A DNA stretch of 64,000 nucleotides, taken from contig NZ_JAIGNI010000015.1 in NCBI RefSeq assembly GCF_026130175.1, forward strand, positions 1 through 64,000. The letters are read 5' to 3'. The stretch is from Lyngbya sp. CCAP 1446/10. Its GTDB lineage: Bacteria > Cyanobacteriota > Cyanobacteriia > Cyanobacteriales > Microcoleaceae. Position 1 is the first letter of the stretch; each line of letters begins with the position of its first letter. The notes under the pieces were generated by a model, which saw only the letters and a list, made by a program, of their open reading frames with translations, did no database searches and was not told where the DNA came from. The position numbers were made by a program, and so were the translations under genes. Below are positions 27,278 through 36,876 of the stretch, in pieces.

Positions 27278-28372
27278 ATGCAATCGATAATTAAAGTTGA
27301 CTTGGGCCCACAATCTTACAATATTTGCGTGCGATCGGGCGGCTTAGACGATCTCGGCACGCTGATGGGCGATTTAAGTTTGGGCAAAAAGGTGCTGCTG
27401 GTCTCGAATCAGTCGATTTTTCGGCAATATGGCGAAAGAGCAACAGCATCCCTCGAATCCGCTGGGTTTGAAGTCAGTACCTGCATCCTACCACCGGGAG
27501 AACAGTACAAAACGCTAAATTCGGTGCAGAAAATTTACAATGAGGCTTTGGCAAACCGCTTAGAACGTTCCTCAACAATGGTGGCTTTGGGCGGCGGGGT
27601 GGTTGGCGATATCACCGGTTTTGCGGCCGCGACTTGGCTGCGCGGAATTAATGTGGTGCAGGTTCCAACTTCGCTGCTGGCGATGGTTGATGCTTCTATT
27701 GGCGGCAAAACGGGGGTCAATCATCCTTCTGGGAAGAATTTAATCGGGGCTTTTCATCAGCCACGTTTGGTTTTGATTGACCCGGATGTACTTAAAACTC
27801 TGCCGGCGCGGGAGTTTCGTTCGGCGATGGCGGAAGTCATCAAGTATGGGGTGATTTGGGATGCTGAACTTTTCGGGAAGTTGGAGAATTGTAAGCGTTT
27901 GGATCAAATGCGCTATGTGAAGGCGGATTTGTTAGCTGAAATTTTGATCAGGTCTTGCCAAGCTAAGGCTGAGGTGGTTAGCAAGGATGAGAAGGAATCG
28001 GGTTTGCGGGCGATTTTGAATTATGGACACACGATCGGTCATGCTGTAGAAAGTTTGACTAATTACAAGGTGATCAATCACGGGGAAGGTGTGGCAATCG
28101 GTATGGCTGCGTCTAGCCGCTTGGCTGTGGAGTTGGGAATGTGGGATGCTGAGTGCGATCGCCGCCAATCTGCTTTAATTACCAAAGCTGCTTTACCGGC
28201 TAAGTTGCCGGCAGGTGTCGATGTTGAGGAGATTTTGAATACTTTGCAACTGGACAAGAAGGTGCAGGATGGCAAGGTGCGCTTTGTGCTGCCGGTGCGC
28301 TTGGGCGAGGCCGCTGTGAGCGATCGCGTGGATGGAGATGTGATTATACAAGTTTTGAGGGAAATGCTTTAA
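27278..28372 (+). CDS. aroB: 3-dehydroquinate synthase
   Basis: A 364-residue NAD-dependent enzyme, second in the shikimate pathway. [43 protein letters not shown] and the metal-binding [11 protein letters not shown] and HGEGVAIGM are all present and complete. The other shikimate gene of the window, aroC, is over 30 kb away, so they are not in an operon. The start is divergent from petL with 77 bases between them. Confidence 0.97.
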   Translation: MQSIIKVDLGPQSYNICVRSGGLDDLGTLMGDLSLGKKVLLVSNQSIFRQYGERATASLESAGFEVSTCILPPGEQYKTLNSVQKIYNEALANRLERSSTMVALGGGVVGDITGFAAATWLRGINVVQVPTSLLAMVDASIGGKTGVNHPSGKNLIGAFHQPRLVLIDPDVLKTLPAREFRSAMAEVIKYGVIWDAELFGKLENCKRLDQMRYVKADLLAEILIRSCQAKAEVVSKDEKESGLRAILNYGHTIGHAVESLTNYKVINHGEGVAIGMAASSRLAVELGMWDAECDRRQSALITKAALPAKLPAGVDVEEILNTLQLDKKVQDGKVRFVLPVRLGEAAVSDRVDGDVIIQVLREML

Positions 28373-28416
28373 ATTTTCGTTCTTGGGGGTGTTGAACCGC
28401 TCTACAAGGTCGATTA

Positions 28417-28462
28417 ATGCCGATCGCCAATGATGTTTTTTCTGTCAATGTTCGATCGGCAT
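28417..28462. terminator. Hairpin between convergent aroB and TPR gene
   Basis: Arms ATGCCGATCG and CGATCGGCAT, 10 bp perfect, around a 26-base loop containing six T. A modest bidirectional terminator candidate. Confidence 0.4.
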
Positions 28463-28468
28463 TTCAGC

Positions 28469-29236
28469 TTAGGAACTACTGGACTGTGAATTCATTTCTT
28501 CCAAAATTTTATCTACTCTAGTAGCAGCTTGAGTTCTACCCTGCTTGATAAATAACTCCTTAGCTTTTTTGAGGCTGGCTACTGCCTCCGCTTGGTCTTC
28601 CTTTGCACCTTGTTGGTACAAACCGACTCCTAAATTATTTAAAGCATCGGGATATTGGCTGTTAATTTTAACGGCTTGTCTCCATAGCACAATCGCCTCT
28701 GGCAACTTCCCTAGACTTGCCATCGCCACGCCCAAATCGTTGTGAGCTTTGGCGTGCTGTGGGTTGACTTCAATGGCTTTTTGGAATTGGACGATCGCAT
28801 CGCTCATTTTACCTTGTCCTGACAGCAGACTTCCCAATTTATAATAAACATCGGCTTGTTTGGGATAGCGAGCGATTAGTTGCCGGTACAAAACTTCGGC
28901 ATTGACCAGATTTCCTTGACCGTAAAGGTCGTTGGCAGTTCTCAAACCCAGGGTGTAACCTTTGCCTACAACTTCGCACTTTTTCTCGGAGTTGCCTTGC
29001 TGCTTGCAAATCTTGAGTTCGTCTCCCTTCATCTCGTAGGATAGAACTTCGCGAACTGCCGGCCCCCGGCGCGGTGGCTGCGAGTTTTGCGACTGCAAGT
29101 TTGGGGAAATTTGCACCGTGGTTGGTTCAGCTTGTACAGGTGGGACAACTGCCAATGCGCACATTCCAGCCGCCACAATGCTTGGGCCAATCCAGGTAAA
29201 AGGTTTGAAAGGGCGAAACTCTCGATCGTTTTTCAT
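28469..29236 (-). CDS. TPR-repeat protein, exported
   Basis: A 255-residue protein. The N-terminus MKNDREFRPFKPFTWIGPS leads into a hydrophobic segment (about residues 18-36, IVAAGMCALAVVPPVQA), a signal peptide ending at AQA-like VQA. At least three TPR units follow from about residue 100: DVYYKLGSLLSGQGKMSDAI, KAHNDLGVAMASLGKLPEAI and DALNNLGVGLYQQGAKEDQA. TPR domains mediate protein contacts; the partner is unknown. Confidence 0.88.
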   Translation of the reverse strand: MKNDREFRPFKPFTWIGPSIVAAGMCALAVVPPVQAEPTTVQISPNLQSQNSQPPRRGPAVREVLSYEMKGDELKICKQQGNSEKKCEVVGKGYTLGLRTANDLYGQGNLVNAEVLYRQLIARYPKQADVYYKLGSLLSGQGKMSDAIVQFQKAIEVNPQHAKAHNDLGVAMASLGKLPEAIVLWRQAVKINSQYPDALNNLGVGLYQQGAKEDQAEAVASLKKAKELFIKQGRTQAATRVDKILEEMNSQSSSS

Positions 29237-29426
29237 GTCTTTTGTGGAAATGTGTTGTTGATATGCTGGGTTTCACTGCTTCGCCGTGAGAGTCCAAACA
29301 CATGGCGACTTACTATTGAACTTGTTATTGACAGTCGAGACATTTTAGCACGCGATCGGCAGATTTTGAGTTAAATTAGAGTATATTCCCGATCGATTCT
29401 CAGTCAACCTTAGCAGGAAAGTAGAA

Positions 29427-30266
29427 ATGGGGCAGTCTATTCTCACCATGCTGTTTGCGCTCATCCTCGGCTACGCTGTTAACTCAAGCGTGAAAATAGT
29501 CAGCGGTGGCGACGAAGCTTTAGTCGAACGTTTGGGTCAATACAAGCGCACCCTCAAGCCGGGATTCCACTTTATCAGTCCCCTGGTCGAAAAAGTCGTC
29601 TGCGTGGACACAAGCCGCGAACGAGTTTTAGACATTAAACCTCAATCAGCAATCACGGGCGATAATGTGGCCCTAGAAGTCGATGCCGTTGTGTATTGGC
29701 GGGTTGTGAATTTGCAGAAAGCTTATTATGGAATCGATCAAATTGAAAATGCGATCGCCAACTTAGTTTTAACTACGTTTCGCGCTGAAATTGGTCGATT
29801 GCCCATGCAAGACATCTTGAGTTCCCGAGATGACATGAATAAAAAGTTACTTAAGAAATTGGACGAAGCTACCGAAACTTGGGGCGTTAAAGTAATTCGC
29901 GTAGAAATTCAAAGCATTACACCTCCGAAAAGGGTGCAAGAAGCTATGGAAGAAGAACGCGCCACCAAGAGCGAATGGCAAGCAATGGTCAATAAGGCGA
30001 TCGGCACTAAGGAGTATATGAGGCTCCTCGTTGAAGCTTTAGACTCCCATCCGAATAGCAAGCAAGTTTTGAATTACTTAGTAACCGAAAAATACTTAGA
30101 GGCTCAACAAAAATTAGGCGAAAGCGACAATGCCAAAATTCTGTTTATGGACCCGAAGAATATGTCAGAAGCTCTCAACAATTTGATGGATTCTATGCCG
30201 GATGTCGAGCCGCATACTCACGGGGGAGAACTCCAAGCAATCGACCAATCAACCGCTCAAGATTGA
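29427..30266 (+). CDS. SPFH/band 7 (stomatin-like) membrane protein
   Basis: A 279-residue protein with an N-terminal membrane segment (ILTMLFALILGYAVNS) followed by the SPFH domain: GGDEALVERLGQYKRTLKPG, SRERVLDIKPQSAITGDN, and the coiled AMEEERATKSEWQAM. Stomatin-like proteins form ring oligomers on membranes and often support proteases. No NfeD-type partner gene is adjacent. Its 3' end overlaps the convergent folP stop by 10 bases. Confidence 0.92.
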   Translation: MGQSILTMLFALILGYAVNSSVKIVSGGDEALVERLGQYKRTLKPGFHFISPLVEKVVCVDTSRERVLDIKPQSAITGDNVALEVDAVVYWRVVNLQKAYYGIDQIENAIANLVLTTFRAEIGRLPMQDILSSRDDMNKKLLKKLDEATETWGVKVIRVEIQSITPPKRVQEAMEEERATKSEWQAMVNKAIGTKEYMRLLVEALDSHPNSKQVLNYLVTEKYLEAQQKLGESDNAKILFMDPKNMSEALNNLMDSMPDVEPHTHGGELQAIDQSTAQD

Positions 30267-31120
30267 TTTCTGAAGATGGCGTCGGCAACCAGACAAACAT
30301 CGTGCATTTCTCTGACATCGTGAACTCGCAAGATATCTGCCAAATTTGCGATCGCACCTGTACAAGCCGCCGCTGTCCCCCAAATTCTTTGTTTAGCTTC
30401 CGGCTGCTGCAAAATCTGACCGATGAAGCTTTTGCGGGATACTCCGACTAAAATCGGACAGTCCAAAACACGAAATTTTGGCAACTGTTGCAGAATTTCC
30501 AAACTTTGACTGTAAGTCTTAGCAAAGCCAATACCGGGGTCGATAATTATCTGAGATTTGTCAATTCCCGCAGCAACTGCCGCTGCAATTCGACTCTGCA
30601 AAAAGTCCCCAATTTCCCCCATTAAATCCTGATAATCTGTGAGTTTTTGCATGGTCTGGGGAGTTCCCCGAATGTGCATCAAAATTATTGGTACTTGCAA
30701 CTGGGCAACTGTTGACAGCATTTCCGAGTCAAAAGTTGCTCCCGAAATATCGTTGACAATATCAGCCCCCGCGTCAACCGCAGCTTTGGCAACCTGCGCT
30801 CTGGTAGTATCGACCGAAATCGGAACTGAGCCAAAAATATCGGCTTTTTGCCTCAGCATATTGACAACAGGTATAACGCGATCGAGTTCCTCGGCTAAGG
30901 ATATTTCCGCTGCACCGGGCCGAGTAGATTGACCGCCAATATCAATAATATCTACCCCCGATTTTACCATATTTTCAGATTGCGCTAAAGCAGATTCTAT
31001 GGTATTGAAATCGCCGCCGTCGCTAAAACTGTCAGGAGTTACGTTCAAAACGCCCATTAAATAAGTGCGTTTCCCCCACTCGAAAGTTTTATTTCTAATG
31101 GTTAATTTGCGATCGTTCAT
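30257..31120 (-). CDS. folP: Dihydropteroate synthase
   Basis: A 287-residue TIM-barrel enzyme joining p-aminobenzoate to dihydropterin pyrophosphate for folate synthesis. MGVLNVTPDSFSDGGDF, GGQSTRPGA, NDISGATFD, IIDPGIGFAKT and VGVSRKSFIG are the family motifs and all are intact. It lies behind tpiA on the same strand with a 232-bp gap carrying a REP-like palindrome. Confidence 0.96.
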   Translation of the reverse strand: MNDRKLTIRNKTFEWGKRTYLMGVLNVTPDSFSDGGDFNTIESALAQSENMVKSGVDIIDIGGQSTRPGAAEISLAEELDRVIPVVNMLRQKADIFGSVPISVDTTRAQVAKAAVDAGADIVNDISGATFDSEMLSTVAQLQVPIILMHIRGTPQTMQKLTDYQDLMGEIGDFLQSRIAAAVAAGIDKSQIIIDPGIGFAKTYSQSLEILQQLPKFRVLDCPILVGVSRKSFIGQILQQPEAKQRIWGTAAACTGAIANLADILRVHDVREMHDVCLVADAIFRNQS

Positions 31121-31260
31121 CAGTTATTTTAAATAGCTATAAGTTATTAGACAAGATTGCATTCATTTGCAAACCATCTTGAAATTATCTGCGTTGCATC
31201 GCCTTGTATCTGCGGTTGACAGGCTCGCATCAAAGATTTATGCAATCTTGTCTAATATTC

Positions 31261-31285
31261 GGGGCGGGCTAGAAGCCCACCCCAC
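31261..31285. repeat. REP-like palindrome, GGGGTGGGC family
   Basis: GGGGCGGGCTAGAAGCCCACCCC in the tpiA-folP gap. It is the same family as 1496-1524, 14746-14770 and 50623-50646. The nearby text AATATTCGGGxCGGGCTA is shared with the 14746 copy. Confidence 0.7.
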
Positions 31286-31352
31286 AAGAGTTTGATTATT
31301 TCTTGATATTCAATTGCAATTCTGAGCTATCTTACCAATTACAAATTACCAA

Positions 31353-32078
31353 TTATTTATAATTGACAATTTTATCGAAACTCGCAGCTTCCAAACTCGC
31401 ACCGCCTACCAAAACGCCATCAATCTCAGGCATCGCCATAACTTCATCAATATTCTCACCTTTGACAGAGCCGCCGTACTGAATTGGCACGTCAGGATTA
31501 ATCAATTTACTGCGAATCAAACCAATAACTCGGTTAGCTTCCTTCGTTTCGCAAGTATCGCCAGTGCCGATCGCCCAAATCGGTTCATAAGCTATTACTA
31601 AGTTATCTTGATCAACACCAACCAAATCCTGAGCCAACTGAGATAAGATGTGAGATTCAGTTTCTCCGGCATCCCGCTGCTGCTTCGTCTCTCCCACGCA
31701 CAGAATCGGAACTAAACCAGATTTCTGAGCAGCTTTCAGCCGCAAATTCACTGTTTCGTCAGTTTCGCCAAAATATTGCCGTCGTTCGCTGTGACCCACT
31801 ATGACGTAGCGAACCCCAAGTTCTGTCAGCATTTGCCCGGAAATTTCGCCAGTATAAGCTCCCGACTCCTGCCAGTGGACGTTCTGAGCACCGAGTCTGA
31901 TCCGGCTTCCGTGCAGGTTTTTCGAGAGGACACTCAAATCTGTGAAGGGAACGCAAAGCACGATTTCCCGTTCCTCTGGGGTTTCCGTCAGACAGGACAT
32001 GAATCCTTGAAGAAACTCTAGGGATTCTGCCCTAGTTTTGTACATTTTCCAGTTGCCAGCTATAACTATTTTGCGCAC
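31353..32078 (-). CDS. tpiA: Triosephosphate isomerase
   Basis: A 241-residue enzyme interconverting glyceraldehyde-3-phosphate and dihydroxyacetone phosphate in the Calvin cycle and glycolysis. AGNWKMYKT (active-site N and K), [12 protein letters not shown] (catalytic His) and [11 protein letters not shown] (catalytic Glu) are intact. YGGSVKGEN is the phosphate loop. It is upstream of folP on the same strand. Confidence 0.98.
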   Translation of the reverse strand: MRKIVIAGNWKMYKTRAESLEFLQGFMSCLTETPEEREIVLCVPFTDLSVLSKNLHGSRIRLGAQNVHWQESGAYTGEISGQMLTELGVRYVIVGHSERRQYFGETDETVNLRLKAAQKSGLVPILCVGETKQQRDAGETESHILSQLAQDLVGVDQDNLVIAYEPIWAIGTGDTCETKEANRVIGLIRSKLINPDVPIQYGGSVKGENIDEVMAMPEIDGVLVGGASLEAASFDKIVNYK

Positions 32079-32146
32079 TATTTTTTTAAATCCTTGTCCT
32101 TACAACGCATTTTATAGTCTAGAGCTTTAGGGTACATTTCGATCCC

Positions 32147-32332
32147 TTATTGCCCAAACTCGATGCGAGCTTGCTCAACTAGGTCAACTGTGATGACTTC
32201 GGTTTCGGCTTCGCGGGCTAGCTGCTCAATGCGGACGCGAGCTTGTCCCCGGACAAAATAGGGAATATTTTTGAGCTTGGTTTTGGCTTCGGGTGTCCAT
32301 TTTAAATCGTTTGAGAATTCGGAATCTGGCAT
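32147..32332 (-). CDS. PCP-reductase-domain small protein
   Basis: A 61-residue protein with [20 protein letters not shown] and [20 protein letters not shown], matching the small C-terminal domain (PCP_red) of ChlB, the light-independent protochlorophyllide reductase subunit. As a free-standing domain it recurs in cyanobacteria. A link with protochlorophyllide reductase or another iron-sulfur enzyme is family-based inference, as it has no cysteines of its own. Confidence 0.8.
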   Translation of the reverse strand: MPDSEFSNDLKWTPEAKTKLKNIPYFVRGQARVRIEQLAREAETEVITVDLVEQARIEFGQ

Positions 32333-32444
32333 GGTGTATCGGTCGATCGACTACAAGCGCTCAGTTTTCAATTTTGACAAAAGTCTGTCTGATTATTGAA
32401 TTTACCATGTTTTGGGGCGATCGGGCGATCGAACTAAACTAAAA

Positions 32445-32533
32445 CGGCGGTTGAAACCGCGCCTAGACAAACTTGCGTCTTCAACCCGCGCACCATCCGG
32501 GTTTCGTTTGTGTAGACGCGGTTTCAACCGCCG
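32445..32533. repeat. 89-bp palindromic element (CGGCGGTTGAAACCGCG ends), copy 1
   Basis: Arms of 21 bp with one mismatch, at 32445-32465 and 32513-32533. Copy 2 is at 50439-50566. The two share their ends and the GTTTGTG beside the right arm but not the interior. The stop codon of the upstream kinase gene lies inside the right arm. Confidence 0.85.
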
Positions 32534-35500
32534 AATCTTCTAATCGGAATCTCGATCGCCAACTCAGTACCTTTCCCTAATTCCGAACTACACTTAAAAA
32601 CACCACCGTGTTTCTCTACCACAATTTGGTAACTAATTGACAGTCCCAATCCAGTACCTTTGCCCACCGGCTTAGTCGTGAAAAAAGGGTCAAATATGCG
32701 TTCTCTCATCGATTCCGAAATTCCAGAACCGTTGTCAGAAATCCGAATCACCGCGCTAGGAACATTGCCATTAAGTTGACCGACAGCAGTAGAGATTTTA
32801 ATTTGAGGACTCACTGATTTGCGATCGACCAACTTGTCCGATTCCAAAGCATCGATCGCATTTCCGATGACATTCATAAACACCTGATTCAACTGTCCGG
32901 CATAACACTCAACCAGAGGCAAAGTGCCGTACTCTTTAACTAGCACAATGGGTGCACTGTCGGGATTAGACTTCAACCTGTGCTGCAAAATTAACAGCGT
33001 GCTGTCAATGCCTTCGTGAATATCAACCGCCTTCATTTGACTTTCATCCAGACGAGAGAAATTTCTCAAAGACAGAACAATTTGACGGATGCGATCGGCT
33101 CCCACCTTCATAGACAATAGCAACTTCGGCAAATCTTCGAGCAGAAATTCCAAGTCAATATTTTCGGTCAATTCAGCAATTTCAGGACTAGAATCGGGAT
33201 ATTGCTGCTGGTAAAGTTCCAGCAAAGTCAGCAAATTTTCAGTATAATCACTAGCGTGATTGAGATTACCGTAAATAAAATTAACGGGATTGTTAATTTC
33301 GTGAGCAATGCCTGCCACCAGTTGCCCCAAACCAGACATTTTTTCAGTCTGAATCAATTGAGCTTGAGTTTGCTGCAAATCCTTTAAATTTTGAGCAATT
33401 TGTGCTGATTGGTTTCTGGTTTGAGCCAGCAAATCGGCTTGTTGAATAGCTACACCTAACTGATTGGCAACTTGAGCTAAAAATTTAACTTCTGAACTTT
33501 CCCAGCAGCGCGGCCCAGAATGTTGATAAGCTGCCAACAAACCCCAAAGTTCTTGTCCCACAAAAATTGGTGCGATCGCATAAGCCTTCACCTGAAATTG
33601 CTCTAAAATACCGACGACACACTCCGAGTGACAAACTTGATAGATATCCTCAACGGCTAGAGTTTCATTATTGCGATACCTGCCGCCTCGGTGTTGCTGC
33701 AAATAAGTATCCTCCCAAACCGTATTGATATCTTCCCCTACCAATTTTTTCCAGCCATCTTTGACAAACTCAGCAACATATTCGCCTCCCCAATCAGAAT
33801 TGAAGCGATATACAGCAATTCTATCAACTTGCATAAACTGACAAACTTCTTGAGTTGCTGTCTGAAAAATCGCGTTAATATCGAGAGATTCTCGAATCTT
33901 GACCACCACTTCAAACAGTATCCGCTGTTGCTCGGCAGCCCACTGGATATCGATCGTTTGCTGCCGCGTTTTGGCGAGCAAATCTGCTTGTTCTAATGCA
34001 ACGCTCAACTGAGCTCCAACTTGCGTCACAAACTGAATTTCCGAACTGTTCCAATTGCGCGGACTGTCGCATTGGTGCACGCACAGCAAACCCCAAAGTG
34101 CGCTGCCATTCATCATTGGCATAATTATTTGCGCCTTAATTTGAAATTGAGCTAAAAGAGCAGTGTGGCAGTCTGAGAGTCCCGCATTTTCGATGTCTGG
34201 CAGCACTTGAATTTGTCCCTGACTGTATTTTTTTGCATACTTTTCGCTAAAGAAACGATCGTAAACTTTTACATTCATTGCTGAATCAAAAGCTGGCAAA
34301 ACAGCTTCGGTAATAAATTCACCTTCATTAAAATTCAAATCAGGATCGAAGCGATAAATTCCAACTCTATCTGCATTTAAAATTCGCCGCAGTTCTGTAG
34401 TTGTCGTGCAAAAAATTGTATCTAAATCGAGAGATTGTCTAATTTTAGCAACAACCTCAAATAGTATCCGCTCCTGCTCGGCTGCCCGCTGCAAATCAAC
34501 TGCTTGCTCCTGAGTTTGAGCGAGCAAATCTGCTTGTTCTAGGGCGATGCTGAGCTGAGCGGAAATTTGGGTAGCAAACTGAATTTCGGAAGATTCCCAG
34601 TGGCGGGGAGCCGAACACTGGTGCACGCACAGCAACCCCCAAAGGTCGTTGCCTTTCATCACCGGTGCAACTAAAGTAGCTTTCACCTGAAATTGCTCCA
34701 AAATTCCCCGAAAACAATCTGGCAGTCCCACTTGTCTGATGTCGGGCAGTGCGTGAACTCGCCCCCTAGAGTATAGCTGGGCGTATTTTTCTCCAAAGCA
34801 ATGATCGTGCACTTTCACAGCCATTGCTGAGAGAAAATCTGGTAAAACATCTTCGGCAACGAATTCGCCATCCTTAAAATTCGATGCGGGATCGAAGCGG
34901 TAAACCCCAACGCGATCGGCATTTAAAGCCTGCCGCACTTCCTGGGACATTGTGCTAAAAATCCTGTTCAAGTCCAGGGATTCTCGCATTTTTGCCACCA
35001 CTTCAAACAGCACTCGCTGCTGTTGGGTCAACTGCTGTAGTTGAGCTGTCCGCTCTTGAACTTGATTTTCTAAATTAGTGTTAAGTTCCTCTATTTGTTG
35101 GTCGAGTTGGTAGTGGTTAATTGCCTTAGAAAAATGGCTACCAAAAGTTTGTACGAGTTCAATTTCTTCAGCATTCCATTCGCGAATCTGAGCGGTTTTT
35201 GACTCTTTCCACGCTTCAAAAGATATCCGAGATTGGGCGAGCCGCCCGTCGGCATCAAACTGTCCTGCCCAGAGAGTTTCGGTGTCAAATTCTTCTCTAA
35301 AAATGCTCAAATAACCGAATATTTGCTGGCGGTTTCTGAGCGGTATGATTAAAATGCTGCGAATTTTTGTCGATCGAAATGCAGGTTGCAGGCTTCTCAA
35401 ACTGCTAATTTTGTACAAGTCGGGAATTGCCCAAACCTGTTGCTCGCCCGACTTAAAATATTCGGGCCAGACGCTGTATTGCTCTACCTGCTGGTATTTT

Positions 35501-36351
35501 GCCGAAACTTGCATCCTCGGCCCTGATCCGCAAGTGTAGACTTTGGGTGCGCGAGTGGAATTGTCGGAGTTGGGTTCTAAACTGGTGACTTTGTTGCTGT
35601 CAAAAATGCACAGCCTGCCACCGGCTGCGTCTAGTGCAGCTACAGATTCTGCCAAAGCTGCTTGCAGTTCGATCGCGGGCTGGGAGTGCAGGGCTGCGGC
35701 GACGCGGTTGACGGCAGCTTCCCGCTGAGCTTTCGCTCTCGCGCGCGCCAGGAGGGTTGATTGGGCTATGGCGACGCCGAGGTGATCTGCCACCATCTGA
35801 ACGCCTTGCAATTCGTCTTCTGGGACACTCCGGGACTCGGAGTGGTGAGATACCAACAACCCCCAGAATTCTTCGCCATGAAAAATTGGTACTGCTAAGG
35901 AAGCCTTGACGCCGAGTGCAGTCAAGTATTCAGCGTGGCAGGAGTCGATCGGCCTGTACCGCACTTCGTCGGGCAGCAGTTGGCCGGAAACCGCGTCGCG
36001 GCGGGGACTTTGGCCTAGCTGCCCGGAATCGATATCGGCGATCGATCGCACTTGTACTTGCGCGAACAGTTGGCGGGCGTGAAGGGGAATATCGTCTGCG
36101 GGAAAATGCAGCCCCAATAGCGATGGTAAGCGGTTGCCGTTAATTGATTCGGCAATCACTTCACCACTGCCATCGCTATGGAATTTGTAGATTTTTACTC
36201 TGTCTGTTCCCAAGAACGATTGAACTTCCGCTGCTGTGGCGCTGAGAATTTCTGGCAATTCTAGAGAGCGGCGAATGCGGTTGGCGATGCGATCGAGTAA
36301 ATTTACTCGATCGTACATTACCTTGACATTTTGGATCTTTAATGAGTCCAT
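32524..36351 (-). CDS. Multi-GAF sensor histidine kinase with a knotless-phytochrome-like N-terminus
   Basis: A 1275-residue cytosolic kinase. GAF1 (about 28-205) has the phytochrome-type FPADDIPLHAR at 83-93 and a Cys-His pair at 138-139 (DSCHAEYL), the bilin site. There is no N-terminal PAS, as in Cph2. Residues 205-410 look like a PHY domain with the tongue LWAGQFD and SRISFEAW (PRxSF-like) at 360-381. Then GAF2 (about 450-605, Cys546 without His), GAF3 (about 630-785, Cys728-His729) and GAF4 (about 810-970, Cys911). The kinase core has its phosphoacceptor at H1017 (GIAHEINNP) and a full HATPase ending GKGTGLGLSISY. Light sensing is inference from these motifs. Confidence 0.9.
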   Translation of the reverse strand: MDSLKIQNVKVMYDRVNLLDRIANRIRRSLELPEILSATAAEVQSFLGTDRVKIYKFHSDGSGEVIAESINGNRLPSLLGLHFPADDIPLHARQLFAQVQVRSIADIDSGQLGQSPRRDAVSGQLLPDEVRYRPIDSCHAEYLTALGVKASLAVPIFHGEEFWGLLVSHHSESRSVPEDELQGVQMVADHLGVAIAQSTLLARARAKAQREAAVNRVAAALHSQPAIELQAALAESVAALDAAGGRLCIFDSNKVTSLEPNSDNSTRAPKVYTCGSGPRMQVSAKYQQVEQYSVWPEYFKSGEQQVWAIPDLYKISSLRSLQPAFRSTKIRSILIIPLRNRQQIFGYLSIFREEFDTETLWAGQFDADGRLAQSRISFEAWKESKTAQIREWNAEEIELVQTFGSHFSKAINHYQLDQQIEELNTNLENQVQERTAQLQQLTQQQRVLFEVVAKMRESLDLNRIFSTMSQEVRQALNADRVGVYRFDPASNFKDGEFVAEDVLPDFLSAMAVKVHDHCFGEKYAQLYSRGRVHALPDIRQVGLPDCFRGILEQFQVKATLVAPVMKGNDLWGLLCVHQCSAPRHWESSEIQFATQISAQLSIALEQADLLAQTQEQAVDLQRAAEQERILFEVVAKIRQSLDLDTIFCTTTTELRRILNADRVGIYRFDPDLNFNEGEFITEAVLPAFDSAMNVKVYDRFFSEKYAKKYSQGQIQVLPDIENAGLSDCHTALLAQFQIKAQIIMPMMNGSALWGLLCVHQCDSPRNWNSSEIQFVTQVGAQLSVALEQADLLAKTRQQTIDIQWAAEQQRILFEVVVKIRESLDINAIFQTATQEVCQFMQVDRIAVYRFNSDWGGEYVAEFVKDGWKKLVGEDINTVWEDTYLQQHRGGRYRNNETLAVEDIYQVCHSECVVGILEQFQVKAYAIAPIFVGQELWGLLAAYQHSGPRCWESSEVKFLAQVANQLGVAIQQADLLAQTRNQSAQIAQNLKDLQQTQAQLIQTEKMSGLGQLVAGIAHEINNPVNFIYGNLNHASDYTENLLTLLELYQQQYPDSSPEIAELTENIDLEFLLEDLPKLLLSMKVGADRIRQIVLSLRNFSRLDESQMKAVDIHEGIDSTLLILQHRLKSNPDSAPIVLVKEYGTLPLVECYAGQLNQVFMNVIGNAIDALESDKLVDRKSVSPQIKISTAVGQLNGNVPSAVIRISDNGSGISESMRERIFDPFFTTKPVGKGTGLGLSISYQIVVEKHGGVFKCSSELGKGTELAIEIPIRRFGG

Positions 36352-36807
36352 TATTAATCTTTTGCTTTCCCAGCAATAATATTAAGTGGCTGAAAAGTCT
36401 TGTGCCTGTTACAAAAATAGACAAGCACAGGCATTTAATAAAATATGAATATCCAGTAGGGCGATGGTAGATGAGTTTTGCGCCGCTAGGGATCTGCCTT
36501 GACACTGCAACTTCCCATTGCAACTTTCAATTTTGTGTGATTAAAACTTTTCTACTCTCAATATAAACTTTGTAGAGCGTGCCTTGCAAGCTCTTTACCC
36601 GAACAAATTAAAATTGTCAAGTGTCAAGACTTGCAGAATCATTCAGAGAAAGGTCGATCGACTTTTGAGCCATTTTTTCCAGATATACCAACCTGACAAC
36701 TAGAAAGCTCTTGATTTCCCAAAGCCACACAGTCTATTGCTTTTTTTATTCTTCCTGACATCCGTTATATCCCGTACATTGTTCGTTGCCGAACTTCCTT
36801 CTAGCCT
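36352..36807. other. Spacer upstream of the phytochrome-like kinase, no gene seen
   Basis: A/T-rich, with a short AGAGCGTGCCTTGCAAGCTCT hairpin near 36574-36594. No reading frame is credible. Confidence 0.4.
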
Positions 36808-36841
36808 AAAAAAGCTCCCGCCGTTAAGCAGGAGCTTTTTT
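36808..36841 (-). terminator. Terminator of the psbD-psbC region
   Basis: AAAAAAGCTCC and GGAGCTTTTTT around a 12-base loop, 35 bases beyond the psbC stop. Both strands carry a T-run, so it works in both directions. Confidence 0.9.
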
Positions 36842-36876
36842 AGATTAGACCATCAAATCAGCAAAAGCGCGATCGA

